Shown here: positions 54,817 to 64,000 of the stretch, piece by piece
Position numbering within the stretch: the first letter of the stretch is position 1
Layout: each line of letters begins with the position of its first letter
NCBI RefSeq assembly: GCF_026240095.1
Contig: NZ_JAPIVG010000002.1
Coordinates: forward strand, 1 to 64,000
Origin: Pedobacter sandarakinus
Lineage (GTDB): Bacteria > Bacteroidota > Bacteroidia > Sphingobacteriales > Sphingobacteriaceae
Length of the DNA: 64,000 bases
Direction: 5' to 3'
The notes under the pieces: model-generated
What the model saw: the letters and a program-made list of their open reading frames with translations, nothing else
Databases searched by the model: none
Told to the model about the DNA's origin: nothing
Position numbers and translations under genes: made by a program

Positions 54817-56346
54817 ATGCAGATTTCATCCCCAGTTATAACGCCAAGGCGAATTAACAGACTTTATCATTACCAGGAAAACGACATTAATATTCTTTTT
54901 GATAAGCTTTCTACTGGTGGGAAAAACTGCCGATTACTTTATCAGCTTGCAACTGGCGGCGGCAAAACGGTGATCTTTTCAGAACTTGCCGATCGATATA
55001 TCAAAAAATATGGGAAACGGGTGGTGGTGCTTACACACAGGCGTGAACTTTGTAGTCAGACCGCTTCAGCATTGAAGAATACCGGAGTGATCAATAAGGT
55101 AATTAATAGTGCTGTAAAGCGGGTTGCGAAAAAAGATCTTTATACCTGCTATGTAGCCATGGTAGAAACTTTAAAAAATCGCATTAAGGATGGTCTTATA
55201 GATGCGCAAAATGTAGGCTTGGTCATTGTGGATGAGGCCCATCACAACTCTTTTCACAAATTACTGGATAAATTTCCGAACGCTTCGGTTATTGGTGTTA
55301 CTGCGACGCCTTTCTCGTCGGATGTAAACCGCCCTATGAATGGCTTTTACCAGGAATTAATTGTCGGCGAACCCATAAATGGCTTGATAGCGCAAGGATT
55401 TCTGGCAAAACCGAAAACATATAGCTATGAGGTAGAACTTAATACACTTACCAGGGGGATTCATGGTGATTTCACCGTAAGTAGTTCTGATGAACTTTAT
55501 TCATCACCGGCGATGTTAGACCTTTTAGTGCATGCCTATCAGGAGCATTCCTCGCGGAAAAAGACACTTATTTTTAATAACGGAATTTTCACTTCACGTA
55601 AGGTATTAGAACGTTTCGAAGGCTTAGGGCTTCCAATTCGGCACCTCGACAATAAAACAGAGCCTGCAGAGCGGGTTGAGATTTTAAAATGGTTTAAAAA
55701 AACAAAAGGTGCCATTTTAACATCGGTATCTATTTTAACCACCGGTTTCGATGAGCCTTCCGTACAATCTGTAATTCTTAACCGGGCTACGACATCGCTA
55801 ACACTATACCATCAGATGATTGGTAGGGGAGCGAGGCGCTTACCTAACAAAAAGATCTTTAATATCATCGACCTGGGAAATAATGGCGAAAGATTTGGCG
55901 AATGGGATGAGCCAATAGACTGGAAACATGTTTTTGAAAATCCAGACATCTATCACCAGCAATTACACAGGGCAGTCGGGGAAATTCACCAGATGCCCGG
56001 CGAAATGCGCACTGCTTTTCCAAACAGTACCGGAATTTCCTTTGATGTACTCGGAGCTTATCAGGCTGCTGTTGAAAAAGGAGAAAAAGCTAAAATTGTT
56101 CTTAGGGATTCCATCAGGCAGCATGCACTAATGTGCGCCGATAATGCCGATACCGTTTGCCAGGCTTTAGAATTGGCGGAAACGCTTGATAAGGAAATAA
56201 CCTGGCGAATTAAACAATATGCCAAATGCCTTGGTACCGTAACCAGAAACTATGTAAAATGGTTAGGTGAAGATTATAGGAGTCGGTTGAAACAACTCAT
56301 TGAAAAAGTGATGTTTAAACGAGCGACGATGCGTACTGCGGTATAG
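54817..56346 (+). CDS. SF2 DEAD/DEAH-box helicase
   Basis: 509 residues. Motif I ATGGGKT, motif Ia VVVLTHRRELCSQ, II VDEAHH, III VTATPF, V TSVSILTTGFDEP, VI YHQMIGRGARR. The RecA pair fills residues 15-385 and a helical C-terminal part of about 120 residues has no known motif (residues KEITWRIKQYAKCLG). Resembles the RadD/YejH kind of repair-linked helicases. Single gene; the ATG at 54817 is well placed after a long AT-rich leader. Confidence 0.88.
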   Translation: MQISSPVITPRRINRLYHYQENDINILFDKLSTGGKNCRLLYQLATGGGKTVIFSELADRYIKKYGKRVVVLTHRRELCSQTASALKNTGVINKVINSAVKRVAKKDLYTCYVAMVETLKNRIKDGLIDAQNVGLVIVDEAHHNSFHKLLDKFPNASVIGVTATPFSSDVNRPMNGFYQELIVGEPINGLIAQGFLAKPKTYSYEVELNTLTRGIHGDFTVSSSDELYSSPAMLDLLVHAYQEHSSRKKTLIFNNGIFTSRKVLERFEGLGLPIRHLDNKTEPAERVEILKWFKKTKGAILTSVSILTTGFDEPSVQSVILNRATTSLTLYHQMIGRGARRLPNKKIFNIIDLGNNGERFGEWDEPIDWKHVFENPDIYHQQLHRAVGEIHQMPGEMRTAFPNSTGISFDVLGAYQAAVEKGEKAKIVLRDSIRQHALMCADNADTVCQALELAETLDKEITWRIKQYAKCLGTVTRNYVKWLGEDYRSRLKQLIEKVMFKRATMRTAV

Positions 56347-56714
56347 ATGTTGGTAAGCAGGATCTCGCTCCCTGCACTAGCAAAATGTGAAGGATAATAG
56401 GATCGCTATCGTGAAGGTATGTAACGGATTATTATTAAGCGTAAACATATTATTCCTTTTTTCGCCACACCAAATTTATACATCGCAATAGCCTTTTTAT
56501 AATTGCCGATGCATTGCTTAGATCCTTCCACTTTAACTTTAAAGCGCATTATAAATTTTTCATATGGGATAAAAAAAGGCTACACGATCTAAGCAAAATA
56601 AGGGTAATTATTTCAATCGATTGAAAGGAGTTTTGTGCCAAAAAAGATGGAGTAGCTAAATATCAGCGCAGGTAAATTCCCAGGTTTTGGCTATAATGAG
56701 CATAACTAACCAAA
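56347..56714. other. Spacer with no recognised feature
   Basis: About 370 bases, AT-rich. I find no gene, RNA or strong hairpin; it should contain the promoter of the 7TM-DISM receptor gene. Confidence 0.5.
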
Positions 56715-58604
56715 ATGATACTTATGCGTGCTTTAAACCTCCGAACTACTCATACTTATTTCCTTAGGCTATGCCTATTTCAGGCCTTGCTTACATTGCT
56801 ATCAATTACTGTTCAAGCACAAGTTCCAGTTTTTATTAATGATGGAACGCCCCACCAGATCTTAACATTCAACCAAATCGATGTTTTGGAAGATAATGGC
56901 GGAAATCTTACATTGAGCCAGGTACTGACTAAAGGCCTGCAATCAAAATTTAAGCCCAATCAAAATCGTATCCCAAAAAATGAGCATGAGCATTCCGCAT
57001 ATTGGTATCGCTTTCGAATTGGTCATAATTCCGCATCTGCTAACCGGTGGATTTTAGAGTTTTTTGATCAATCCATTAACGATCTCGAACTTTACGTTCC
57101 TGATAAGGCAGGCAATTACCAGGTGAATCACTTTGGAACAGACTATCCATTTTCTCGCAGGATTTATGGCCATAAAAACTTTACTTACGACCTGGAGAAT
57201 AAAACCAATCAGGTTGCTACATATTACATCCGCATAAAATCTCCCAATCCGGTAAGTGCAATTATTGTGCTGCGAGATCTTCGATGGTTTTTAGGATACG
57301 CCGTTGGAGAATATTTTTTCTTCGGATTGTTTTACGGGATGATTATCGTTTTTTGCCTTTATAATCTCTTGATGTATTTCGCGATTAATCGAAAGCAATA
57401 CCTGTATTACGTTATTTATAATCTAGGTATCGGTTTGTATGAGATGTGTAACGATGGTATTGCTTTCCAATACCTTTGGCCATCTTATCCGCAGATGAAT
57501 ACCTATGGTTTCGGTATTGCCCTGTTCATAAGCAGCATTTTCGGGATGCTTTTCACCATTAACTTTCTTTATCTTAAATCGAAGGCCCCAATGTTTTACC
57601 GGGTTTTAGTTGGAATGATTGTTTTAAGGAGCTTATTTTTTATTGCCTGTTTATTTGATACGACGCTTTACAATTTTAAATTAATAGAATTCCTTCCATT
57701 AATGCTTGTTTTTGCAGCCGCGTTGCAAAGTTATCTGAAAAGATACAAACCTGCCTTATTCCTGCTATTTGGCTATGGCGCATTAATATGCGGGTTTACC
57801 ATCAAGATTATGCTTCTACTGAAATGGATTCCTTATGGAACATTGGCTTATTATAGCCTAAGCATTTGTTTTGTAGTGGAGATGGTTCTAATTTCATTTG
57901 CCATTGGAACAAGTATTCGAACACTTAGAAAAAAGAAAAGCCAGGCACAGGAAAGAATTATCGAACAATTGAGCATCAATGAGAAGTTAACACGGGCACT
58001 CAATGAAAAATTGCAAGTGCTTGTGGCAGATCGTACCTATGAGCTGCAACATAAAGCCGAGATTATCGAGCAGCAAAATATCGAAATTTCCGTTATGAAT
58101 AGCATGCTTAAAAAAGATAATATCGAACTCAACTTAAGCATTGAAAAGGTTAATAAGGCGAGAATAATCTCTAAAAGTTTAGATTTTGAAGAATTCAATA
58201 AAATATATCCTGGTAAAGAAAACTGCTTGCAATACATTGCCGATTTGAAATGGAAAGAGGGCTATAGTTGCCGCAAATGTCAGAATGCACATTTCTTATC
58301 CGGACAAACACCGTCAAGTAAAAGATGTACCAAGTGTGGCTACGATGAATCTGCAATTGCGTATACGCTTTTTCAGAATAGCAGAATCCCAATTAATAAA
58401 GCCCTATACATGTTCTTTCTTGTATATAATTCTAAGGGTACGATTTCGTCCTATAAATTATCAGAGATCCTCTCTATCCGCCAGAGTACCTGCTGGAATT
58501 ACAATTCCAAGATGCAAAAACTGTTGGTACAACGCAAAGAGGAGATTAAACAGGCCGGTGATGATGGCTGGATGAAATTACTGCTTGCGCCCATAGAAAA
58601 CTAG
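56715..58604 (+). CDS. 7TM-DISM receptor fused to an IS1595-type zinc-ribbon/HTH module
   Basis: 629 residues. Signal peptide to about 35; 7TMR-DISMED2 sensor (about 45-165, with HSAYWYRFRIGHN); seven TM helices (about 190-395); coiled coil (about 400-475, ADRTYELQHKAEIIEQQN). Residues about 490-600 match the N-terminal part of IS1595-family transposases: EFNKIYPGKENCLQYIADLK, then YSCRKC (C519, C522) and CTKC (C538, C541), then YTLFQNSRIPINKALYMFFL, GTISSYKLSEIL and STCWNYNSKM. The DDE catalytic domain is absent. It is probably a receptor that binds DNA through a former transposase domain. Single gene with its own upstream region. Confidence 0.85.
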   Translation: MILMRALNLRTTHTYFLRLCLFQALLTLLSITVQAQVPVFINDGTPHQILTFNQIDVLEDNGGNLTLSQVLTKGLQSKFKPNQNRIPKNEHEHSAYWYRFRIGHNSASANRWILEFFDQSINDLELYVPDKAGNYQVNHFGTDYPFSRRIYGHKNFTYDLENKTNQVATYYIRIKSPNPVSAIIVLRDLRWFLGYAVGEYFFFGLFYGMIIVFCLYNLLMYFAINRKQYLYYVIYNLGIGLYEMCNDGIAFQYLWPSYPQMNTYGFGIALFISSIFGMLFTINFLYLKSKAPMFYRVLVGMIVLRSLFFIACLFDTTLYNFKLIEFLPLMLVFAAALQSYLKRYKPALFLLFGYGALICGFTIKIMLLLKWIPYGTLAYYSLSICFVVEMVLISFAIGTSIRTLRKKKSQAQERIIEQLSINEKLTRALNEKLQVLVADRTYELQHKAEIIEQQNIEISVMNSMLKKDNIELNLSIEKVNKARIISKSLDFEEFNKIYPGKENCLQYIADLKWKEGYSCRKCQNAHFLSGQTPSSKRCTKCGYDESAIAYTLFQNSRIPINKALYMFFLVYNSKGTISSYKLSEILSIRQSTCWNYNSKMQKLLVQRKEEIKQAGDDGWMKLLLAPIEN

Positions 58605-58787
58605 GCAGGTTAAACAAGAAATTTAAACCAAAAGCTAATCAATAGTATTGGTTAATGAACAGGTATAGTTTCCATACCAAAATTAAATTCTCCGCTAACG
58701 ATGGCCTAAACATACTATTGATGATGTATAGTTCATTGTTACAATCTTTTCGAGGTTATTATCTGTTAGTTACCAAAAAACAGAACT

Positions 58788-59216
58788 ATGTGGATTTTAT
58801 GGGCCGTGCTCGCAGCAATATCTGCTGCACTTGTAATTGTTTTAACCAAAGCTGGTTTAAAGGATGTGGATCCAAGTCTGGCTTTTGCCATTCAGGCAGT
58901 ATTAATTTTATTGATTACCTGGAGCGTAGTTGTTTATCAGGGTAATTTTAGTGCTTGGAAAGGGATTGAAAAAAATGCCTGGATCTTTTTATTGTCGGCA
59001 GGGGTATTCACTTCATTGTCTACGCTATTTTCTTATAAAGCATTATCAATGGGCCCTGCTTCTTATGTGGCCACTATCGAAAGAATGTCTTTGGTAATTG
59101 CAATCGTTTTATCGGTAATTTTTCTTAAAGAAAAACTCACCTGGCAAATTGTGGTTGGAGGTACGGTAATGGTAGCGGGGGCAGTGCTCATTGCCGTTTC
59201 AGATACAGGCGAATAA
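58788..59216 (+). CDS. EamA-family half-size transporter
   Basis: 142 residues with four to five TM helices, one EamA repeat instead of the usual two: MWILWAVLAAISAALVIVLT, DPSLAFAIQAVLILLITW, and the signature FSYKALSMGPASYVATIERM with FLKEKLTWQIVVGG. Such single-repeat members work as dimers like EmrE. Exports small metabolites or drugs. Single gene. Confidence 0.88.
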   Translation: MWILWAVLAAISAALVIVLTKAGLKDVDPSLAFAIQAVLILLITWSVVVYQGNFSAWKGIEKNAWIFLLSAGVFTSLSTLFSYKALSMGPASYVATIERMSLVIAIVLSVIFLKEKLTWQIVVGGTVMVAGAVLIAVSDTGE

Positions 59217-59553
59217 CTTTATACAACATTAGACAATTTATAATGCTCGATTTAGTCATCGAAGCCCATCGTATTCCCATCATAGGTTTTAGCGGCTTGA
59301 TGAAATCAATGCATTGGAAACCGTGTATAGCTCCAGTTTTTCGCTTTCAAAGAATTCGTTTTATTAAACTGCAAAGCGATGGTTCTGAACAACCCATCAG
59401 CACGAATTTCAGCTTAATTCATATCTACTGCAATCCCCGTTCTTGGAAAAATGAGAACAATTGTACGTTATAGGTGTTAGAGAAATAAATAAGGTAACTC
59501 ACCGTCGAGCGAACGTACCCCGATACTTGTCGCCCAGCGCATAATCTATTGTG
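59217..59553. other. Spacer with no recognised feature
   Basis: A 76-codon frame (59243-59473) exists but has no hydrophobic or domain pattern and unusual composition; I do not accept it as a gene. No RNA or strong repeat seen. Confidence 0.45.
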
Positions 59554-61281
59554 ATGTCAAAGAAACTTAATCAATTACAAGCTACCGCAATTTGCGGGAA
59601 TGATATTTCTTCATCCTGCTTGTATGTTTCTGCATTAACAATTGCCTATGCGGGTCAGTATGCATGGGTATCGCTATTGATGGTGGCATTTGTTCTATTC
59701 CTATTTAGAAAAATATATGCCGAAGTTGTTGGTGCACTACCATTAAACGGTGGAGCTTATAATGTTCTTTTAAATACAACTACTAAGCAAACCGCTTCCT
59801 TTGCGGCTTGCTTAACCATCTTATCTTACATGGCAACAGCTGTTATCTCGGCTTATGAGGCTATGTTTTACCTGCACGAAATTATTCACAGCATCCCATT
59901 GATATGGGCAACAATAGGCGTGTTGCTTTTATTCATGTCATTAACTATTATTGGCATCGGCGAATCTGCGAACGTGGCGGTGGGCATATTCATTTTGCAT
60001 GTGGTTTCCTTAAGCTTACTCGTAATTACAGGAATCTGGTTCGTCATCAATAACGGATTGGCTATCTTTCAGTTAAATTGGAATACCCCGGTTTTAGCAG
60101 GTGGCGTTGTTACGGCACTTGTATTAGGTTTTTCAGCAGCCATGCTTGGTATTTCAGGATTTGAGAGTTCGGCAAACTTTGTTGAAGAACAAAAGGATGG
60201 CGTATTTCCTAAAACTCTGAGAAATATGTGGCGTGTGGTGAGCTTCTTTAATCCCACAATCGCACTTCTTGCTTTGGCTATTTTACCCATTATTTCCATA
60301 AACGAACATCGTGAATCGCTTTTGTCATTTCTAGCACAAACTGCTGGAGGAAATTGGCTCGCATATTTGATTTCTGTAGATGCGGTATTAGTATTAGGAG
60401 GCGCAGTACTTACTTCTTATGTAGGTGTAACCGGACTCGGAGAGCGCATTGCATTAGACAGGATATTGCCAAATTTCCTCCTTAAAAAAAACGCAAGAGG
60501 TGTAAATTATCGCATTGTAATAGGCTTCTTTGTACTTTGTTTATCCATACTCCTGGTTACCCAGGGTGATTTAGCTAGTCTTGCAGGAGTATATACTTTC
60601 TCATTCCTCGCTGTAATGGCACTTTTCGGTCTTGGCAATTTGTTGCTGAAGGCGAAAAGGCAGCGTTTACCTCGGCCAGAAAAAGCAGCTATATTCTCTG
60701 TTCTGGTTGCCATAAGTTTCACCATAGCTGCGTTTATTGGAAACATGTACCTTAACATTGTCTCTTTTTTTGTGTTCCTAAAATACCTGATACCAGCCAT
60801 TGCTTTAATATTAGTGATGCTAAACCGTGCACAACTTATAAAATGGCTAATATTCAGCATCGGGAAGATGGGCAACCGTTTCAAAAAGTCGATATTTAGC
60901 AATCTGAAACTTCATAGGCTTCTGGTTAAAATTAACGCCCACGAGCTGGTATTCTTCACCCGTGGTGATAACGTTGCGGTGTTAAACCGTGTTATGATTT
61001 ACGTTGAAGAAAATGAGGTAACCAAGAAACTGAAAATTGTTCACCTGGCCAATGAACATAGCAATAATGATAATCTCAAGAGAGATATAGAAGTTTTAGA
61101 TCGGGCTTACCCGGAAATCGATATTGACTTTGTGGAGATTGATGGCCAATTCGGACCAGAAATAATCGAACAATTATCACAGGACTGGAAAATCCCGAAG
61201 AACTTTATGTTCATGGGATCGCCCGGAGATCGCTTTCCTTACCGCATTGCAGAACTGGGTGGTGTGAGACTTATTATGTAA
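59554..61281 (+). CDS. APC-family amino acid/polyamine permease
   Basis: 575 residues from the ATG at 59554 (a GTG directly before it is less likely). About 12 TM helices; the APC start is LQATAICGNDISSSCLYV, and LPLNGGAYNVLLNTT and LGISGFESSANFVEEQ are family-typical. After the last helix a soluble tail of about 130 residues follows (ELVFFTRGDNVAVLNRVMIY), as in some APC proteins with a regulatory cytoplasmic domain. Substrate not predictable. The MscS gene follows after 39 bp, possibly in the same transcript. Confidence 0.88.
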   Translation: MSKKLNQLQATAICGNDISSSCLYVSALTIAYAGQYAWVSLLMVAFVLFLFRKIYAEVVGALPLNGGAYNVLLNTTTKQTASFAACLTILSYMATAVISAYEAMFYLHEIIHSIPLIWATIGVLLLFMSLTIIGIGESANVAVGIFILHVVSLSLLVITGIWFVINNGLAIFQLNWNTPVLAGGVVTALVLGFSAAMLGISGFESSANFVEEQKDGVFPKTLRNMWRVVSFFNPTIALLALAILPIISINEHRESLLSFLAQTAGGNWLAYLISVDAVLVLGGAVLTSYVGVTGLGERIALDRILPNFLLKKNARGVNYRIVIGFFVLCLSILLVTQGDLASLAGVYTFSFLAVMALFGLGNLLLKAKRQRLPRPEKAAIFSVLVAISFTIAAFIGNMYLNIVSFFVFLKYLIPAIALILVMLNRAQLIKWLIFSIGKMGNRFKKSIFSNLKLHRLLVKINAHELVFFTRGDNVAVLNRVMIYVEENEVTKKLKIVHLANEHSNNDNLKRDIEVLDRAYPEIDIDFVEIDGQFGPEIIEQLSQDWKIPKNFMFMGSPGDRFPYRIAELGGVRLIM

Positions 61282-61320
61282 CAGATTATACAACAAATTA
61301 AAAATTATAATATAAACCAG

Positions 61321-62232
61321 ATGGGTATTGATTTAGATAAAGCTTACGAATTAATAAGTTCCAAACTTACACTTTGGCTTAAAGAATTGATTAGGTTACT
61401 GCCAAACATTGCGCTTGCAGCACTTATATTGGTGTTTGGCTTTTTCATTGCAAAATACATCCGTACTTTCATATTGAAAATTATTCGTCGCATTATTCAT
61501 AACGAAACCCTTGATAACCTCTTTAGCTCCATTATTTATATTTTCTTACTCGGGGTCGTAATTTTCATTGCCCTTAGTGTGCTTCAACTAGACAAGGCTG
61601 TTACCTCGATACTGGCCGGTGCCGGAATATTGGGTTTAGCCCTTGCTTTTGCATTTCAGGATATCGCAGCAAATTTCATGTCGGGCATTTTTCTCTCTAT
61701 CAGAAAGCCAGTAAACCTTGGCGATGTGGTAAAAATTAAGGATTACATGGGCACCATAGAAGAAATTAACCTCAGGGATACTGTAATTAAGACATACCAG
61801 GGGCAACTGGTTATTATTCCAAATAAAGATGTTTTTCAGAATCCCATAGAAAATTATACCTTACTGGGTAAAAGACGAGTTGATTTAACCGTGGGCATCT
61901 CTTACGGTGAAGATTTGGAAAATGTAAAGGCTATTACGCTTGCGGCTGTGCAGGGCATCCCCGGTTTGGTAGAAGAGGAATCGATAACGATGTTTTATAC
62001 GGAGTTTGCAGATAGCTCCATAAACTATGTCATCAGGCTGTGGATTAATTTATCTGAAAAAGTAAATTTTTTAGAGGTTAGGAGCGAAGCCATTATCCAG
62101 ATTAAAAAAGCATACGATGAACATAATATTATGATCCCTTTCCCAATAAGGACCATGGACTTTGGAATAAAAGGTGGCGTTTGTTTATCAGATGCTTATC
62201 AACCAGATACCCAGATCGCTAAAGAAGACTAA
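61321..62232 (+). CDS. MscS-family mechanosensitive channel
   Basis: 303 residues. Three TM helices; the pore helix is AGAGILGLALAFAFQDIAAN, the usual Gly/Ala-rich TM3, followed by the beta domain (RKPVNLGDVVKIKDYMGTIE, then VIIPNKDVFQNPIENYT) and a C-terminal alpha/beta part. Opens under membrane tension to release solutes. The gene is 39 bp after the APC permease. Confidence 0.93.
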   Translation: MGIDLDKAYELISSKLTLWLKELIRLLPNIALAALILVFGFFIAKYIRTFILKIIRRIIHNETLDNLFSSIIYIFLLGVVIFIALSVLQLDKAVTSILAGAGILGLALAFAFQDIAANFMSGIFLSIRKPVNLGDVVKIKDYMGTIEEINLRDTVIKTYQGQLVIIPNKDVFQNPIENYTLLGKRRVDLTVGISYGEDLENVKAITLAAVQGIPGLVEEESITMFYTEFADSSINYVIRLWINLSEKVNFLEVRSEAIIQIKKAYDEHNIMIPFPIRTMDFGIKGGVCLSDAYQPDTQIAKED

Positions 62233-62400
62233 CAATGCTGTTAAAGCGAGGTGATGGAGGATCTCCCAATCGCTTACTAACTCAGTTTACTTACTATTAC
62301 TGGCCGCTATCCTTCCACAGGATGAGTTGGATTTGTTTCTATTTTTTACATTTCTAGTAATCTGAAGGGATTATCTTGTCCGAAATTACCTTAAGACTTT

Positions 62401-62435
62401 ATAGATTTTGTGATGATGAATCATCCAAAATCTAT
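62401..62435. repeat. Long near-perfect hairpin before susC
   Basis: ATAGATTTTG-T-GATGAT-GA-ATCATC-CAAAATCTAT: 16 paired bases with one bulged T, the strongest inverted repeat of the spacer. A run of T (62442-62446) lies seven bases past it, so it may terminate the MscS transcript; it could also be a regulatory site of the susC promoter. Confidence 0.6.
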
Positions 62436-62561
62436 GCTACCTTTTTATTACAATATGATACAGATAGTTGAAAGAATGAACATTTTGTATCAACATTTTT
62501 ACTTTATTTTATTGTAATAAACCTCGCGGGAACCTCCCTGCGATAACCAAACTAACCAATT

Positions 62562-64000
62562 ATGAGAAAAATCTATCAAAAATTTTTTTTGGGCGTCTGT
62601 TGTATGGTCCTGATTACCACTTTGGGTTTCGCCCAAAATCGAGTAAGCGGAGTGGTGGTTGAAGAAACTGGTTTGCCGGTTGCCGGTGCAACTGTGAAGA
62701 TCAAGGGGACCAATGCTGCTCAAATAACTGATAATAAAGGAACATTTAGAATGGACGTTCCTGTAAATGGGGTAATCATTATAACTTATGTTGGCTACCT
62801 CAATCAAGAGATCAATGTAGGAACTAAGCAAGAATTGAAGATTACGCTTCAGCCAGATCGCACATCTTTAGAGGATGTTGTGGTGGTTGGGTATGGCACA
62901 GTAAAGAAGAGCGATGTAACAGGTTCACTAGTTTCTCTGAAGGCTTCAGAGCTAACACCGGGCGCAAATGTTAATGTACAGCAATTAATGCAGGGGCGAG
63001 CTGCGGGTGTTCAGATTTCGCAACGAAGCGGCGAACCTGGTAGTGCCATGAGTGTAAAAATCAGGGGCGTTAGTTCCATTTCTGCAGGCAATGATCCATT
63101 GTATGTAGTAGATGGGATGCCGGTAAATGATGGCGCTCCTGTAACTGGAAATGGTGCGCAGTTTGTTGCAAATCCAAATCCAAGAAATCCGCTTAATACT
63201 TTAAACCCATCAGATATAGAATCAATAGAGATTTTAAAAGATGCTTCTGCTACGGCGATTTACGGATCACGTGGTGCGAATGGCGTGGTTTTAATCACAA
63301 CAAAAAGGGGCGCAGCCGGACAAATGAAGGTGGAATACAACGCTTATTTTGGCTTTCAGGAAGTTGCGAACACAGCCCAGGTATTGAATGCTGTTGACTA
63401 TAAAAATGTGTTAAACGGAATAATCGATGCCGGTGGAGGTTCTGCCGCAGAACGTGTTGCCGAGGATATTGGAGCAGGTACCGACTGGCAGTCGCTTTTA
63501 CTTAGAAGGGCAGGTACCCAAAGTCACGACCTTTCAATCTCAGGCGGCGGGGGGAACAATAAATTCTATGTTTCACTGGGTTATTTTGATCAAAATGGAG
63601 TGGTATTAAGTTCCGGCTTAAAGCGCTACACCGCTAGGGTAAATTTCGAAAATTCGGTAGCCAATAAATATGCCGTAGGCATTAACCTGACCAGCTCTTA
63701 TATCAATGATAAAATTGCTTCTGTAGGTACAGGTATCAACGAATCTGGTAGTGCATTGTATTCTGCTATCTATTACGATCCAACATCTCCGGTTACCAAT
63801 CCAAATGGAAGTTATTTCAGATCTCCTTTCATGACTATCGACAATCCTGTGGCATTGATTTATGGGCAAACTGCCAATAGCGACTCGTACAGGACATTTG
63901 GAAACGCCTTTGCAGAATATTATATTACTCACGACATCTCGGTAAAGGCAAGAATAGGCGGAGATATCAACACCAGTCAGAAAAATGTTTTTATAGATCC
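62562..64000 (+). CDS. SusC/RagA-type TonB-dependent receptor (5' part)
   Basis: The frame runs from the ATG at 62562 off the right edge, 479 codons shown. Signal peptide FLGVCCMVLITTLGFA, then a carboxypeptidase-D-like domain (VSGVVVEETGLPVAGATVKI), the linker SLEDVVVVGYGTVKKSDVTG (TonB box region) and the plug (MQGRAAGVQISQRSGEPG, IRGVSSISAGNDPLYVVDG, then ATAIYGSRGANGVVLITT). Start of the barrel is included. Imports glycans or peptides with a SusD partner, expected just downstream. No ECF sigma/anti-sigma pair lies upstream. Confidence 0.95.
   Translation, partial: MRKIYQKFFLGVCCMVLITTLGFAQNRVSGVVVEETGLPVAGATVKIKGTNAAQITDNKGTFRMDVPVNGVIIITYVGYLNQEINVGTKQELKITLQPDRTSLEDVVVVGYGTVKKSDVTGSLVSLKASELTPGANVNVQQLMQGRAAGVQISQRSGEPGSAMSVKIRGVSSISAGNDPLYVVDGMPVNDGAPVTGNGAQFVANPNPRNPLNTLNPSDIESIEILKDASATAIYGSRGANGVVLITTKRGAAGQMKVEYNAYFGFQEVANTAQVLNAVDYKNVLNGIIDAGGGSAAERVAEDIGAGTDWQSLLLRRAGTQSHDLSISGGGGNNKFYVSLGYFDQNGVVLSSGLKRYTARVNFENSVANKYAVGINLTSSYINDKIASVGTGINESGSALYSAIYYDPTSPVTNPNGSYFRSPFMTIDNPVALIYGQTANSDSYRTFGNAFAEYYITHDISVKARIGGDINTSQKNVFID

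Noticed and set aside
54615-54857. 80-codon frame just before the helicase
   Set aside because: Overlaps the helicase start in another frame; the helicase frame has all motifs.
58655-58945. 96-codon frame overlapping the start of the EamA gene
   Set aside because: Cys-rich nonsense pattern and overlap with a well-supported transporter frame.
59243-59473. 76-codon frame before the APC permease
   Set aside because: No recognisable pattern, odd composition and no leader; could be chance in a 330-bp spacer.

Overview
The window looks like chromosome of a Bacteroidetes bacterium, most likely a Sphingobacteriaceae member close to Pedobacter. I infer this from a PorP/SprF and PorE-like pair (type IX secretion), the start of a SusC/RagA TonB-dependent receptor, 7TM-DISM and TPR-kinase signalling proteins, tandem POT peptide transporters, and -7 promoter boxes of the Bacteroidetes TAnnTTTG type. 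No species can be named from the sequence alone.

Layout. 0-18 kb is mostly housekeeping. It holds the PorP/PorE pair, a translesion pair (DinB plus an error-prone DnaE), a YdeI-like protein, a polyprenol-phosphate mannosyltransferase, two POT transporters, a thiolase operon, an SPFH/PH-like/Arc operon and a PgpH-like HD phosphodiesterase. At 18.2-18.6 kb there is one tRNA-Ser and two identical tRNA-Pro genes. A decayed 3' half of a third tRNA-Pro lies 0.8 kb further on, so the region to its right may have entered at this site.

19.5-30 kb is accessory. An HxlR regulator with an N-terminal Cys faces an operon of nitroreductase, small monooxygenase, quinone-reductase-like MDR, NmrA-like and SDR genes. 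A separate MFS exporter plus SDR unit carries the same upstream motif, which suggests one electrophile/quinone stress regulon. Two decayed genes lie here, a polysaccharide deacetylase and a DHA2 transporter fragment.

30-49.5 kb is a signalling and defence island. It begins with a tiny exported Gly/Pro-rich peptide gene with a structured leader, followed by a TPR sensor kinase and response regulator. Next come a stand-alone HsdR-N-like nuclease, a frameshifted PLD-membrane protein, a lipoprotein with a MIDAS-like motif, a Cys-rich small protein and a lipoprotein SNase. The core is a large type I restriction-modification locus (hsdM-rhuM-hsdS-acidic protein-DUF262-AAA/DUF3696-unknown-hsdR), in which at least four non-canonical genes sit between hsdS and hsdR. 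This nested locus is the best candidate here for an undescribed system.

49.5-64 kb returns to chromosomal content. It has a membrane-anchored winged-helix regulator divergent from a small secreted protein, a DUF72 protein, an Fpg-family glycosylase lacking the usual Pro2 and zinc-finger Cys, an SDR and an SF2 helicase. It ends with a striking 7TM-DISM receptor fused to an IS1595-transposase-type zinc-ribbon/HTH module, an EamA half-transporter, an APC permease, an MscS channel and the start of susC.

All calls come from reading motifs and translations; no database search was run.
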